Positions 10,554-20,759 of a stretch of 64,000 bases of DNA are shown here, one piece after another. The stretch is from Adiantum capillus-veneris (Eukaryota; Streptophyta; Polypodiopsida; Polypodiales; Pteridaceae). How positions within the stretch are numbered: position 1 is the stretch's first letter; every line of letters begins with the position of its first letter. Where the stretch lies: assembly GCA_014529385.2 (NCBI GenBank), contig CM043948.1:76678291-76742290 (forward strand). The letters run 5' to 3'. The translations under genes were made by a program, and so were the position numbers. The notes beneath the pieces are model-generated. The model made no database searches, had not been told where the DNA came from, and saw only the letters and a program-made list of their open reading frames with translations.

Positions 10554-11540
10554 TTGGAATTCATGGATTCATTAGAATATTTGCAGTTTTTGCTCAACGA
10601 ACTTCACGACATTCTTGCGCGACATCCTCAGCAGAATCTTTCGATGCTGCAAAGTTTTCAACAATTTTTGAACTACATGTTACGCCCTCTGATGCCCCAG
10701 GTGGTACCTCCTCCTGTGGCATCAGAAAGTACGAGAGCTTCCAACCGGCAACCTTCTCAGCCATCTGTTCTGATCGGGGGAGTTTTCAAGAATATGGTGC
10801 AACCATCTGACCCTGATCTAGTACAATCGCGTTTGCCACCGCCACCAGGCTACAACGGTTGGAGCCCATATGGATACCCTTATTATCCATACCCGGGATA
10901 TGCACCTAACCAACCCAAAGATTTCAAAGATGGCGGCACGACAGTCAAATTTTTTACTTTTTTCGAGGTGAAAGATTGCAAGAAAGCATTGCAGTTTCTA
11001 CAGCAATTCGACAACATCTATGCTTTAGGGAACTATACAAAAGAATCCAAAATTTCTCGAGCAGTGGTATTTCTTAAAGATAATGCTATGCAATGGTGGA
11101 GTTCAATCACGACACAACAGCATGCTCCAAGGACCTGGCAAGCTTTCAAGACAGTTTTTGCACGGAGTTACATGACTTCTATGTTTGAAGTACGAATTTT
11201 GGCATAGTGGGGCAACTTAAAAATGCTTGTCACCGAAACCATGGACGAATATAACCAAAGGTTTCTTGACATGTACCTTCCGGTGTCTTTCTTTAGATCT
11301 GTTCCCTTGGAGGCCCAATGCAAGCGATACACCATTGGACTACCATCACCATTGCAAGAATATTGTCTATCCTAGCAAGTCTCCACCATGCAAGAACTTA
11401 TGGACCATGCCGCAGTTGGCTACAAACTGATGAAGGGAAAGCTGGAGTTTACCACAGAAGAATCTCCACCACTAACCACAACTCTTGGCAACAACAAACA
11501 AATTCTTGAGAGTCTCATGAAAGTCAACCACAAAGGCCTC
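10554..11540 (+). pseudogene. gag: Gag of element D
   Basis: Open from ATG at 10554 for 217 residues to a TAG at 11205. The same gag continues through frameshifts to about 11540. The N-terminal third is Gln/Leu-rich. Residues of about 100-125 are a Pro/Tyr/Gly-rich linker (GYPYYPYPGYAP). The retrotransposon gag fold follows, with 'VVFLKDNAMQWWSSIT' and 'APRTWQAFKTVFARSY' (10990-11190), then 'TMDEYNQRFLDMYL' near 11240. The core is well preserved despite the stop. Gag would form the particle that packages element RNA. Confidence 0.8.
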
Positions 11541-11542
11541 GT

Positions 11543-12163
11543 TTGACACCTCGACAACAACAAGACACCTTACTACAAGAAGGCCAATGTTTTGGATGCT
11601 TTCAAATAGGACATAACTATTTCGTTTGTCCCCAACGCACTGACAGACCTGCGGAGCCGACTCTTGCGTTGATGGTCGACAAAAACCAAGGACCATCTCT
11701 AGCCAAACGAGCTAAACCGGCCATTGGATTAGTACCTGACATCTATGGCATACGCCTTGAAAGTACAAATGAATTGTGTCGAGCATATGGCAAAGTCAAC
11801 GGTTTGAAAGCCCTAATTTTCTTTGACCCAGGAGCTACAAAGAACTTCATCCATCCACAATTCTTGAAGCAAATGGACTTTGATTATGATGTAGAGGGTG
11901 GAGAACTTGAAGCTGAGCTAGCCACGGGGCAAACTCAAAAAGTGGTACCGCTCATTGGTGCTCTTCCAGTGACTATTCAAGAGTATCATGGAAAAGCTGA
12001 TTTTCACATCATGAAGTTGGGCAATTGTAACATTCTATTAGGTATGCCTTGGCATGACAAGAATGATGCGACTCTCCAGGTTCGGAACCGAACCATCACC
12101 GTGATGCAAAAGGGCAAGCCAGTCGTCCTCAAAGTTCGATTGTCCGAACAAATCCCTGAATGA
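11543..12163 (+). CDS. Zinc knuckle and retropepsin of element D
   Basis: 206 residues from ATG at 11543 to the stop at 12163. A CCHC-like knuckle lies at residues of about 16-29 (CFGCFQIGHNYFVC, CX2CX4HX4C). The retropepsin follows, with 'IFFDPGATKNFI' at about residues 92-103 and 'NILLGMPWH' at about residues 162-170. The catalytic triad reads D-P-G rather than D-S/T-G, a form also seen in element A. The frame stops after the protease, and no RT follows before the 3' LTR. An in-frame upstream start is blocked by gag frameshifts, so expression in this copy is doubtful. Confidence 0.8.
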   Translation: MTPRQQQDTLLQEGQCFGCFQIGHNYFVCPQRTDRPAEPTLALMVDKNQGPSLAKRAKPAIGLVPDIYGIRLESTNELCRAYGKVNGLKALIFFDPGATKNFIHPQFLKQMDFDYDVEGGELEAELATGQTQKVVPLIGALPVTIQEYHGKADFHIMKLGNCNILLGMPWHDKNDATLQVRNRTITVMQKGKPVVLKVRLSEQIPE

Positions 12164-13030
12164 AATCTCTAGTTGTTTTATAGTTAGATACTTTTGAACT
12201 TTGTTTGAGAAAGTATTGTTTGAAATTTGTTTGAAATGGATGGTATCCGTTTTGAACCTCTCTTGGTACCAATTTGAAATGTTTGACTCTGGTTTTAATA
12301 CTGGTTTCAATGATTGGTGATTTTACTCCCTGTGGAGGGTGAGAAATGATGTTTGAAAATGCTTGTTCATACTCATGGCCCGGACCCTTGTGGTTATTTG
12401 CGGGGGGGGGGGGGGGGGGGGGGGGTATTGAATGATTGAAAAGTGTTGTTACTCATGGCTCGGACCTACATGGTTATTTATGGGGGGAGTATGAAGAAGT
12501 CTGAGTAGTGGCTACTCTCAGCACCTCCAAACGACGCATGATGCGGTCTGGGGGGTGTTTGGTTGATAAAGGCCTCTATATCTCATGGCCCGGACCTTTT
12601 TACGGGAGGAGTGATGAGGGAATTGTTGAACAGCTCATGGCCCGGACCTGGATGGTTATTTGCGAGGGGAGTGTTCATTGGCGGCTTTATGTTACTATGT
12701 CTTGTAACATGCATATGTAAGCATATATTTGTGTTGCATTGTGATGTGCCAACTACTGAATATTCCTAATTGGATGAGATTGCCTGAGTATGTAATTTCA
12801 GTGCATCAAGACACCCATGGAAGATCAATACGGCCTGGGTGTGATGGATAATTTTACTACGCCGGAATATCAAGAGTTCCGATCTGGACGAAAAGAGAAG
12901 CTAACTCCTTGATCAAAAGAGCCGAAAGGAGAAGCTAACTCCTTAACAAAAAGAGCAAATCGAATGTCCCTCGGAAATTTTTGAGCTAACTGCAGATATG
13001 CTGTAATCGTGGACGATTACTCTCTTTCAA
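12164..13030 (+). other. Noncoding 3' part of D with repeated 'catggcccggacc' box
   Basis: No coding sequence was recognised. The word 'ctcatggcycggacc' followed by a 'tggttattt' and G-rich tail occurs four times, at about 12373, 12455, 12581 and 12632. The first copy ends in a poly-G run of about 23 (12403-12425). It may be an RNA-packaging or structural region, but that is only a guess. Confidence 0.6.
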
Positions 13031-13040
13031 GAAGGGGAGA

Positions 13041-13701
13041 TGTCACAAACTGTTGATGTGTCAAAGCCAAAGAATGGAGCCAACTGGCAGATGCCGGCCA
13101 AGGGGCCTAAACCCTAAGAAGAACAAGTAACAAAAGAAGAAGTCCTATTAACTTATGGGGACCCCGTGCGATGGGGCCCCAAGTGACATAAATGATTAAA
13201 ATAAAGCAGGACCCACACACACATATAAGACTGGCGTAGCAACTGATGACATGGTAGCAGTACAAAAATTTTGATAATTGCACTGACATGATGACGTGGC
13301 AGGCTGTACTGGTTTCCGCGTTTAGACTGTTGTACAAAAATTTCGTGATTTACGATGGCAGCTTTTTGGCATTGCTTTTGCACCAGATGCTTTGAGTTTG
13401 AAGGCTTTTCACTGTAAACTGCTTTTGGGGCCTAGGGCCTTTAAATATGAGGTTAGGGCTCATTCTCTGGCATGCTTCCTGAAGAAGGTGCAGAGTCTGG
13501 AGTAACAGCTTGTACTATGTTGATGCAATATAAAGAAATACCGAAAGGGGCGCCAAGGTTTGGGGCCAATACTCTCTAGGGTGGAATTCCGCCACTCCAT
13601 GTCGCGTGTCGTCTCTCTCTCTGAGTTTTGTTTTTATTGAAGTGCTAAAAGTCTGTTCAGTCTGTTCTTTTTTATTTACATGTGGTGCCCGTCTTGTGAC
13701 A
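13041..13701 (+). repeat. 3' LTR of element D
   Basis: Starts TGTCACAAAC directly after the polypurine tract and ends CTTGTGACA. It pairs with 9688-10344. Confidence 0.9.
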
Positions 13702-14274
13702 GATGGTGCCTCCTGTGGAAAGAGCCCGCTTGGAGGTTAGCCAGACAACTCCTCTCGAGGTTCGGGCTTCGCTCCCAGTATGGACTCTCCCATTACACGA
13801 GAGTGCCTTGATGTGTTGTTCACTATTCAGCAAGCTTCCTTCCGTAGAAAATTTGTCGTGTCTCCTCTCTCAGGATGTGAGATGATTTTGGGCATTCGAT
13901 GGTTTCGTGAACATAACCCCCTCATTTATTGGGCAGACAATAAGCTCACTCTAAATGCCAAAAGTGACTCTCCCATTATCATTCATGGTGAGGAGGGTAT
14001 TCATTCTTTATCTCTCATTTCTAATGTGCAAGCGAAGTTTGAAAAGAAACGTAAGAAGGAGACTCTCTCAGTCCTTTCTTCTCCGAAGCACGACACACAT
14101 TTTTTGCATGATAGAGATGTGATTGTTCGCAAGGATGATGATTTAGATGATGATTTTGCTACTGAAGCTAACCTAATTGCAGATACAATCAGTGACGCAG
14201 GACCGATCTTGGCTCTCGAGTCGATGTCCAAAGAACCCACTCAGGAAGTATTGTGTGTTCGCATGATTAGTTAG
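13702..14274 (+). pseudogene. Second half of element E protease
   Basis: Downstream of element D the protease resumes. From about 13780 the frame reads through 'LFTIQQASFRRKFVV', then 'EMILGIRWFREHNPLIYWA' at about 13881-13937, the ILG-x-P/R-W motif that ends plant Ty3 retropepsins. It continues 110 residues into a charged linker and stops at 14274. No RT fingers follow. Confidence 0.7.
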
Positions 14275-14690
14275 CACGTATTGTACAATGCATGTGACTC
14301 ACTCACGGATGAGCACGGATGTATGCAGATCACTCTCGAAAAGAAAAAAGTTTACACTCAAGGAATTCACATTGTTTCCTGATTGTCCATTTTGTCAATC
14401 GCTTTTACATGTTTCTTCCTTGGCATGACACAGCCTCAGAAAGAGCATGAGCAAGATTATCCATCAAGCATCGGCATTTCCGTTGTGATTTGCCAGAGTT
14501 GATAGGTTTAGGTCGAAAAGTCAAGTTTCGATCCCACTTTTTGCGTTTGTTTCGTGAATGATTTGGCACTCGATCACTTTGTTCATCTGCATTGCATGCA
14601 TAGTCCTTTAGGAAGAATAGTATTTTTTGAGTTACTCTATATGGAATGGGTATGATTATGCTTTTGTGTTGAAAGTGGTTTCAGGAATTT
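14275..14690 (+). other. Pol-deleted junction of element E
   Basis: About 400 bases lie between the protease and the chromodomain-like tail, where roughly 2.5-3 kb of RT, RNase H and integrase would be expected. Short remnants only; I could not assign any to a pol motif. Confidence 0.5.
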
Positions 14691-14918
14691 CCCTCCTTGA
14701 AGATTCTTGACGAAGGTGGACCCACGACCATAGATGCAGTTGGAGCATTGAAGCCGCAACATATCATTTTGTGTCGCTTTCGGCGCGGCCTAGAGAAGCA
14801 AGCATTGCCGGCCTTCATGAAGTTCAAGTATCGCATGACCCACGTATCAGAGTGGGCCGGCGAAGAGTTCTTTGTAGGATTCCCAGAGTTGTTGGCCCAT
14901 TCCCTCGACGCCATATAG
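14691..14918 (+). pseudogene. Chromodomain-like C-terminus of element E
   Basis: 73 residues to the stop at 14918. The order 'KPQHIILCRFRRGLEKQAL', a 'KFKYR' strand, then 'VSEWAGEEFF' and 'FPELLA' follows the layout of a chromovirus integrase chromodomain: a basic strand, an aromatic core, then W-E plus a C-terminal helix. Chromodomains direct insertion toward marked chromatin. Its retention without the integrase core is a relic of the deletion. Confidence 0.5.
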
Positions 14919-14940
14919 CTCGGTACCAATACCTCACTTT

Positions 14941-14952
14941 GAAAGGAGGGGA
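14941..14952 (+). promoter_or_regulatory. Polypurine tract of element E
   Basis: gaaaggagggga lies immediately before the LTR start TGTCACGTG. It is the expected plus-strand primer. Confidence 0.8.
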
Positions 14953-15951
14953 TGTCACGTGCACATCTAACCCTACGTGCATGTGGACAAGCTATCTCAT
15001 GTCTAGGGTTCATGTCAGCCTAGAAAGTGTTCTGGCACCTTTGTGAGCTTGTGCGTAGGCCGTGCATGTCCGGGCACTTAGATTAGTTGCATATTCTCTG
15101 ATTGCACACATCATAATCATTAGCATGGCATTCAGTACCCATCATGAGCATTTTACAGAGCATAGAACCCTTTTTCCCAAAATATAGATATTTCACTTAT
15201 TTATTAATAAGTGACTTTTGTTGGAAAAGTAAGTAGGGAAAATTGCTAAGGAAATATAAAAGAAACTTGACAGTCACTCAGTAGAAGCAGGAGAAACAAA
15301 GAGAGCACAGGCAATCTCTTGCAGCAGACCCTCTAGCGCTTCTTCCTCAGCAAGACCCCCCCCCCCCCCCAACAAGACTTCCTCCCCAGCGTTTTCAGCA
15401 AGGTTCCCCCAGCCATCTCAGTGTTTTTCAGCAAGACCCTAGCAACGTTTTCAGCCAATCTCCATCAGTGTTTTTTAGCTAAGATCATCAACGTTTTTCA
15501 ACCTCAGAACTCAGCCGGATTCGAGCCTCTGTTGCAGAGCAAGTGGCGTTTGGTCAGGCTCAGCCCTAAGGCAGAATTCTCAGAGTTCAGCCCTAGTTGT
15601 CACCGTCGTGGTTGCCGTCATCATCGACTTAGCCTTCCCTTGCATCATAGCATCAAGTCCATTGCATCAACACCATTGTACCAGATTTGTGCAATCAATA
15701 GCATAGACCTCCCTCGCCAACGAGAGAAGGGCCCTTGGTAGGAGGGTTTGAGAACTGCCTGGTGTCATATTCTTCTCTCTCTTTCTCTCACAACACTTTC
15801 CTTCACAGTAGCATTCACTTTGTTTGTGATCAATGCACTCTCTCTCTAAAGGAACGAAAGGCTCTCCCTTTTGTAAGTAAAAGGAACCCTTGAGACAGTT
15901 CAGAGCACTCATCTTGAGCAATATCAACATTCACTTCCGCTGCACCTTACA
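14953..15951 (+). repeat. 3' LTR of element E
   Basis: 999 bp from TGTCACGTGC to CACCTTACA. Its last 283 bases match the 5' LTR remnant at 7530-7818. It contains a poly-C run near 15357-15370. Confidence 0.8.
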
Positions 15952-17250
15952 GGCAGATCGAGTGGCACGCAAGGAGTAGGAGCTACATGTTTGCATGTTT
16001 GTTATTTGTTGTTTGCTGATTGCAGTTTGCTATTTGCTGATTGTTGTTTGCATGTTTGCAGTTTGTTGTTTACAGTTATGCCCAGGCAACAACATGCTAT
16101 TTGCCGTTTGCTATTTGCATTTTTTGATGCAGTCAAAGCAACGACATGCTGATTTTTTTTGTTGGATGTATGGCATATGTATCTGTGCTTCTATCCACAT
16201 CCAGATCTGGATAGCAACGAGGTCAGCAAATCAGACACTGTACATGCTGGAGAAATATTGTATGCAACGGAAAAATCTTATATGCTGGAGGATTTTTGTA
16301 GCTTTCGAGATGTACGTTGGAGACTTTTTGTTTCTTGTAATACATGGCTTGGAATTCTTCCATTGTCATGAATTTTTGTATGCTGGAGTAATCTTGTATG
16401 CTTGACAACTTAACAATGGTTAACTGAGGGGTTGAAATGTTGATCTCTTCCAGATACAAGATCTCATTTGTCCAGCTCATTAGCTGAGTCTCTTATTAGT
16501 AATAGAATGTGCCACTGGTTGGATTGCTGGTGTGTGTGTGTGTCCGAAACTGGTGGTCTTCCTCTTTTTGTCCCATGAGAGTATGCAGACATAGATACAC
16601 ATGCACCCTCCTATAGGTGCATCGTTAATGCTGAATTTGGAGCATATGCGGCACATAAATCATAAACTTGGGAGTAATTTAAGACCCAGGTTTGCATGCT
16701 TACGCAATCAGATTTTAGATACACCAAAAGAAAAATGTGTTTTAGTCTAGTTTTTGAGGGGCTTTGACTCCAAAAGTTATTTTGCAAGCTAGCGCTAAAC
16801 ACTAGGTAAATTGCTATCACGCTAACGTTCACGGTGTTGTAGAATCATCGCCTAGTAAAAACCGCAAATTTTGTTTAAAAAGTTATCGGGCTTGCCATGT
16901 TTGGCCTGCAGGCGTGGTTTTCCTTAAGGTTTTGGTGGTGCTGCTTCTGGTGTCGAACTCGGCGTGGCTATGGTCTGTCGGCAGCGCGTGGAAGGAGCAT
17001 TATTGTGTGTTGCGCTGGATTGCAGAGAGTCTGTGCATGCTTAATGTGGTGGGTGGGGCGTTAATGGAAGTTGTTTTTAGAGATGGTGCGCTGGCCACCT
17101 TTTGCGGGATGTGAAGCAAGGCATGGAGCGGATGGCCAGAGCTGGCTTAAGGCATGGAGGACACGGCGAGAGCAGGGCTGATGTAGTCAGTATGACGAGT
17201 CACTGTTCCCTGCATGCAGTGGACCTATTGTGAGATGTGATGGTTCCATA
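15952..17250. other. Unassigned sequence right of element E
   Basis: Contains a T/G-rich stretch of 'gtttgctatttgctgattg' words (15990-16130) and a short GT run near 16535. No convincing coding sequence or LTR was seen. Open frames here lack motifs and splice support. Confidence 0.5.
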
Positions 17251-17254
17251 TGGA

Positions 17255-17263
17255 TGTATATAA
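17255..17263 (+). promoter_or_regulatory. TATA box upstream of the spliced gene at 17351
   Basis: gtatataag lies about 90 bases upstream of an ATG in strong context (agaaATGGCG). The spacing allows a transcription start near 17285-17295 and a short 5' leader. Confidence 0.55.
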
Positions 17264-17350
17264 GCTGTGGGCAGTGTTGTGTAGTGCACCTTCAAGTTCA
17301 AGTGTTAGATATTGTAGAGGCATTGCTTCGAAGCTACTATGTGTGGAGAA

Positions 17351-20300
17351 ATGGCGTCAAACTCTGATTTTGTGGACAACTTCGATATTGAAAAGTATGT
17401 TGGTGTTGATGCCATGAGTACAAGTGAGGAGATGGACTTTGAGCAAGGTCTTTTGTGAACATGAATGTTAAGTTATTTGATTGTCTTGATGGTTATGCGC
17501 GTTAATGTGCTGTCATTACTGAGTTCTGTTGGTTGCTTTTACAGAATTGAAGAGTGTCGCCGAAGGTTCTAGTCGAGGTGATCAGGCCGTTGTGATTGGT
17601 GCTCGTAGGCTGTGCCGTAGCCTTAGCGTGGCTCTGAAGGGCTGCAAGAGGGCTTCATGGAACCGGAGGGTTGCTGGGAGTTTGGTGTGTGATGAGATGG
17701 GCGACAACGTGGAGGGTGAGAAGCGCCATTACATGGTCATTGTGTTGTTGCTGTGAATTGCTATGATGTTCCAGAATTTTTGAGCCATTGAGCTTTTGTG
17801 GCTTCTGTTGGTTTGTGTTTTGGCTGCATTATCGCAGTGAGCATTCCCTTTTATGATCTACGTCGTGGTTGTGAGGCAATGTAGGGACTGCAGTTGCTGA
17901 GGGTATGCAAGCTCGGTGACTCTTTTTTCGCCAATGTTGTTAGTCTTTGTTCTGATTTTATATGTCTTTGAGCACGGGCTTTTTATCCTCCCCCTCGTTG
18001 TCTTTAGGGAATGCAAGAAATGTGCTCGTTGAGGTTATGTGATGTGGGTGTTTGTTTACCTGCCATTGTTTGCCACTGTAATTGTGAATGTGCTGGCTGC
18101 CAATGCAATGCAGTGTTCGTGCTAATTTTGCTTGTGTCGTTCGCCACCAGGTGCTTCAAAGTTGGCTGTTGTTGTGATATCATATGCATGCGAAGCCGCA
18201 TCAGGTTTGCAACCTCGGCACTAGATGTGTGCTGGAGGAATTGTAGATCTTGCTACAGCTCGATGACTCCCTTTCTGGCAGTGTTGCTACTGTAAATGTG
18301 AATGTGCTGGCTGCCAATGCAGAGCAGTGTACATGCAAATTTTGCCTGTGTCGCTTGCCACCAGGTGGTTGAATGTAATGGCTGTTGATGTGATGTCATA
18401 TGCATGCGATGCTGCATCAGTTTTGTGACCTCAATACGTGATGTGTGCTTGAGGAATTTTAGATCTTCTGCAGCTTGATGACTCCCTTTTTGCCAGTGTT
18501 GCCAGTGTCTATTCTGGTTTTATATGTCTTTGGGCATGGTCTTTTTGTCATCCCCCTCGTTGTGTTATGAAATGTGGGTGACTGTTTTCCCGTCGTCGTT
18601 TGCCACTGTAAATGCGGAATTGCTGGCTGCCAAGTGTTGCTACTGTAAATGTGAATGTGATGGCTGCCATGCAAATTTTGCCTGTGTCGCTTGCCACCAG
18701 GTGGTTGAATGTAATGGCTGTTGATGTGATGTCATATGCATGCGATGCTGCATCAGTTTTGTGACCTCAATACGTGATGTGTGCTTGAGGAATTGTAGAT
18801 CTTGCTGCAGCTCGATGACTCCCTTTCTGCCAGTGTTGCCAGTGTCTATTCTGGTTTGATATGTCTTTGGGCATGGTCTTTTTGTCATCCCCCTCGTTGT
18901 GTTATGAAATGTGGGTGACTGTTTTCCCGTCGTCGTTTGCCACTGTAAATGCGGAATTGCTGGCTGTCAATGTAATGCAGTGTGCGTGCAAATTTTCTTG
19001 ACGTCGTTCGCCAATAGGCGCTTGAATGTAATGGCTATTGATGTGATGTCGTATGCAGGCGAAGTTGCATCAGTTTTGCGCACTTGCTTCTTGATGTGTA
19101 TTGGAGGCATTGTAGATTTTGCTGCTGTTTTTTTCCACGTAGGGGGAGACAGCTTCCTATTGCTGCCTTGCTTTCTATTGCCATATTGTGTTCTGGTCGG
19201 CCTTCTAAGGTGTCCATTACTGGCTGGAAAGTTCCATTGAAGTGCTCTGAATATCAGCTGACCCAACCAATCGCAAGGCGAAACCTGGTGTGCTATTCGA
19301 GCCAGCAAATTGTGATGCGAGTGCTTGGAGAGCCTTCGCCAGTTGATTTGGCCAATTGCAAGGTGAAAGACTGGCTAGAAGTTTACATAGACCTGCTTGG
19401 AGAGTGTTAACCAGCTGACTGCCAGCTGCTGCTTCAATTGATTGCAAGGTGAAGCCTGCGGTGTCATTCCAGCCAGGGAATTGCAATGTGAGTGGTTAGA
19501 GAATCTTCACCAGCTGGCTGCCAATTGGCCTGACTGATTTCAAGGCAAAATTTGGGACGTCAGTCCAGGTAGGCCTCTTCCTGTGTTTTGTGCCTTCAGC
19601 GTCAATTCCTTCATAGCAGTTTGAAGCAGGTTGTGGTTGTCTTTCCAACAGTCCTGGGAGCTCGTGTTCAGGTTAATCTCAACTTTGTCTGAGAGTTGAT
19701 TGCATCCAATTGTGAAGTCTCCAATAATGACCTCTCTTGACGAAGTTAATTTGTCATTTCCCTCTGCATGTGTACTCTGGTTTTGTTCAAAACAGCCTGT
19801 TTGAGTGTTGCTTTCCTCAAGGGCAAGGTCGTTTGCAGGAGTTCTAAGGGGAGTGAGGGGTCTTTACAAACAAGATATAAAGGCTGCCTAAATCTGCCAT
19901 TTATTGCAGTGCGTTGTGAATGCCAGAAACATTTTTGTTTTTTTGAGATGTCATGACGTTGTGGATATTGTCGCTGCCTGCTTCGGGCTGATTATCTCAT
20001 TCAGCAGGTCCTACCCCTGCTTCCCTGTATGGTTGTGAGTGAAAGCATGATATGTTGTTACAGAGGTTATTTAAGTTGAATGGTTTAGGTTTCATTGGAA
20101 GGTGCCGTGTGTGGTAGAGTGAGGGTGAAGTTATTTTATGCAGTCATTGCCTTGTTGTTGTGAATCGTAGTGACCGTCTAGCTTTGCTAACTTCTACTGA
20201 TGATTTGGGAATTTTTTCCTGGGCTTGATTGTCACTGATGAAGTCATTATGCTAAGTTTTACGTCCTCCTAGAAAATCCTACGGCATCTACGAATCGTTT

Positions 20301-20755
20301 AGGCAAGGCCCACAACTGCTATTCATAACTGCAATGCCCTTAGCCACCAAAATTGTGAACTTGCTCACCGCCTATGCTTTATTATTGTTGCACCATCCTA
20401 GGATTTGCTATATGATGGATGCATCGGCGTATCGACGTGGTTGGTAGGCACCATGTTTATTCATGTTCATATCCTCAATTTGTTGTTGTGTCACGATTGC
20501 TTTTGGAACCAGCAAGATGCATACGAATGAAGACTTTGGTGTCGATTGTAACTCTGTTTGTTACGCTCTTTCCACAACAATGACGCTTGTTTTGCAGGTG
20601 CAGCAGTAGATGTGGCCATTGGTGGCAAGCAAACATTACCTGAAGTTCTTGCACGAGGCGAAGTGAAGGTTGAGCTTGTTCAGTCCCCTGTTGTGCTCAC
20701 TCAACATCGAGTAGAACTTCAAGCTCCGACTGTGGTTCAACCCCAACAGGCACAG
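17351..20755 (+). CDS. Spliced gene of unknown product, possibly Helitron-associated
   Basis: Proposed exons are 17351-17447, 17545-17717 and 20599-20755. Exon 1 starts MASNSDFVDNFDIEKY in strong ATG context and is acidic. Its donor is AAG|GTC. The acceptor is ttttacag and the frame continues ELKSVAEGSSRG, then a basic segment (ARRLCRSLSVALKGCKRASW). The donor G|GTGAGA matches in phase the acceptor ttttgcag at 20598, leading to GAAVDVAIGGKQ and a Gln/Val-rich stretch. The second intron is about 2.9 kb and full of tandem repeats. I do not recognise the protein. Phase agreement at all junctions, a TATA box and good start context support a real or recently real gene. It may continue into the RPA-like segment at 20800-21980. 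Confidence 0.45.
18050..19120 (+). repeat. Four-copy tandem array inside the large intron
   Basis: A composite unit recurs with landmarks 'gccactgtaa...gctggctgcc' at about 18069, 18282, 18599 and 18939. Each is followed by 'tgtgatgtcatatgcatgcg' and 'tgcatcag' at about 18170, 18390, 18725 and 19040. Spacings are about 215, 335 and 316 bases, so unit length varies. Copies also share 'catccccctcgttgtgttatg'-type words. It encodes nothing I can defend. Confidence 0.85.
19255..19560 (+). repeat. Second tandem repeat, 'aattgcaaggtgaa' units
   Basis: The words 'caatcgcaaggcgaa', 'caattgcaaggtgaa', 'gattgcaaggtgaa' and 'gatttcaaggcaaaa' recur at intervals of about 85-105 bases. Each is followed by ccagc/ccagtt and 'cttggagag' or 'gttagagaa'. 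It is a degenerate array adjacent to the previous one. Confidence 0.7.
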
Positions 20756-20759
20756 GTGG

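Larger units (their letters stand above)
9688..13701 (+). mobile_element. LTR element D encoding gag and protease only (TR-GAG type)
   Basis: Complete LTR element of 4.0 kb with LTRs at 9688-10344 and 13041-13701, a tRNA-iMet-like primer site, gag, a zinc knuckle, a retropepsin and a polypurine tract (gaaggggaga, 13031-13040). There is no RT, RNase H or integrase, so it needs a partner's enzymes. It sits in the protease of element E. The flanks are attgg on the left and gatgg on the right, an imperfect candidate for a 5-bp target duplication. Confidence 0.8.
7530..15951 (+). mobile_element. Ty3 chromovirus derivative E with pol deletion, split by D
   Basis: Plus-strand element with a truncated 5' LTR (7530-7818), tRNA-iMet-like primer site, gag (8265-9680), protease split by element D, a chromodomain-like tail (14697-14918), polypurine tract and 3' LTR (14953-15951). 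RT, RNase H and integrase are absent between about 14275 and 14690, so E is a non-autonomous internal-deletion derivative. No target duplication can be tested because the 5' LTR is truncated by, or abuts, element F. Confidence 0.75.
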
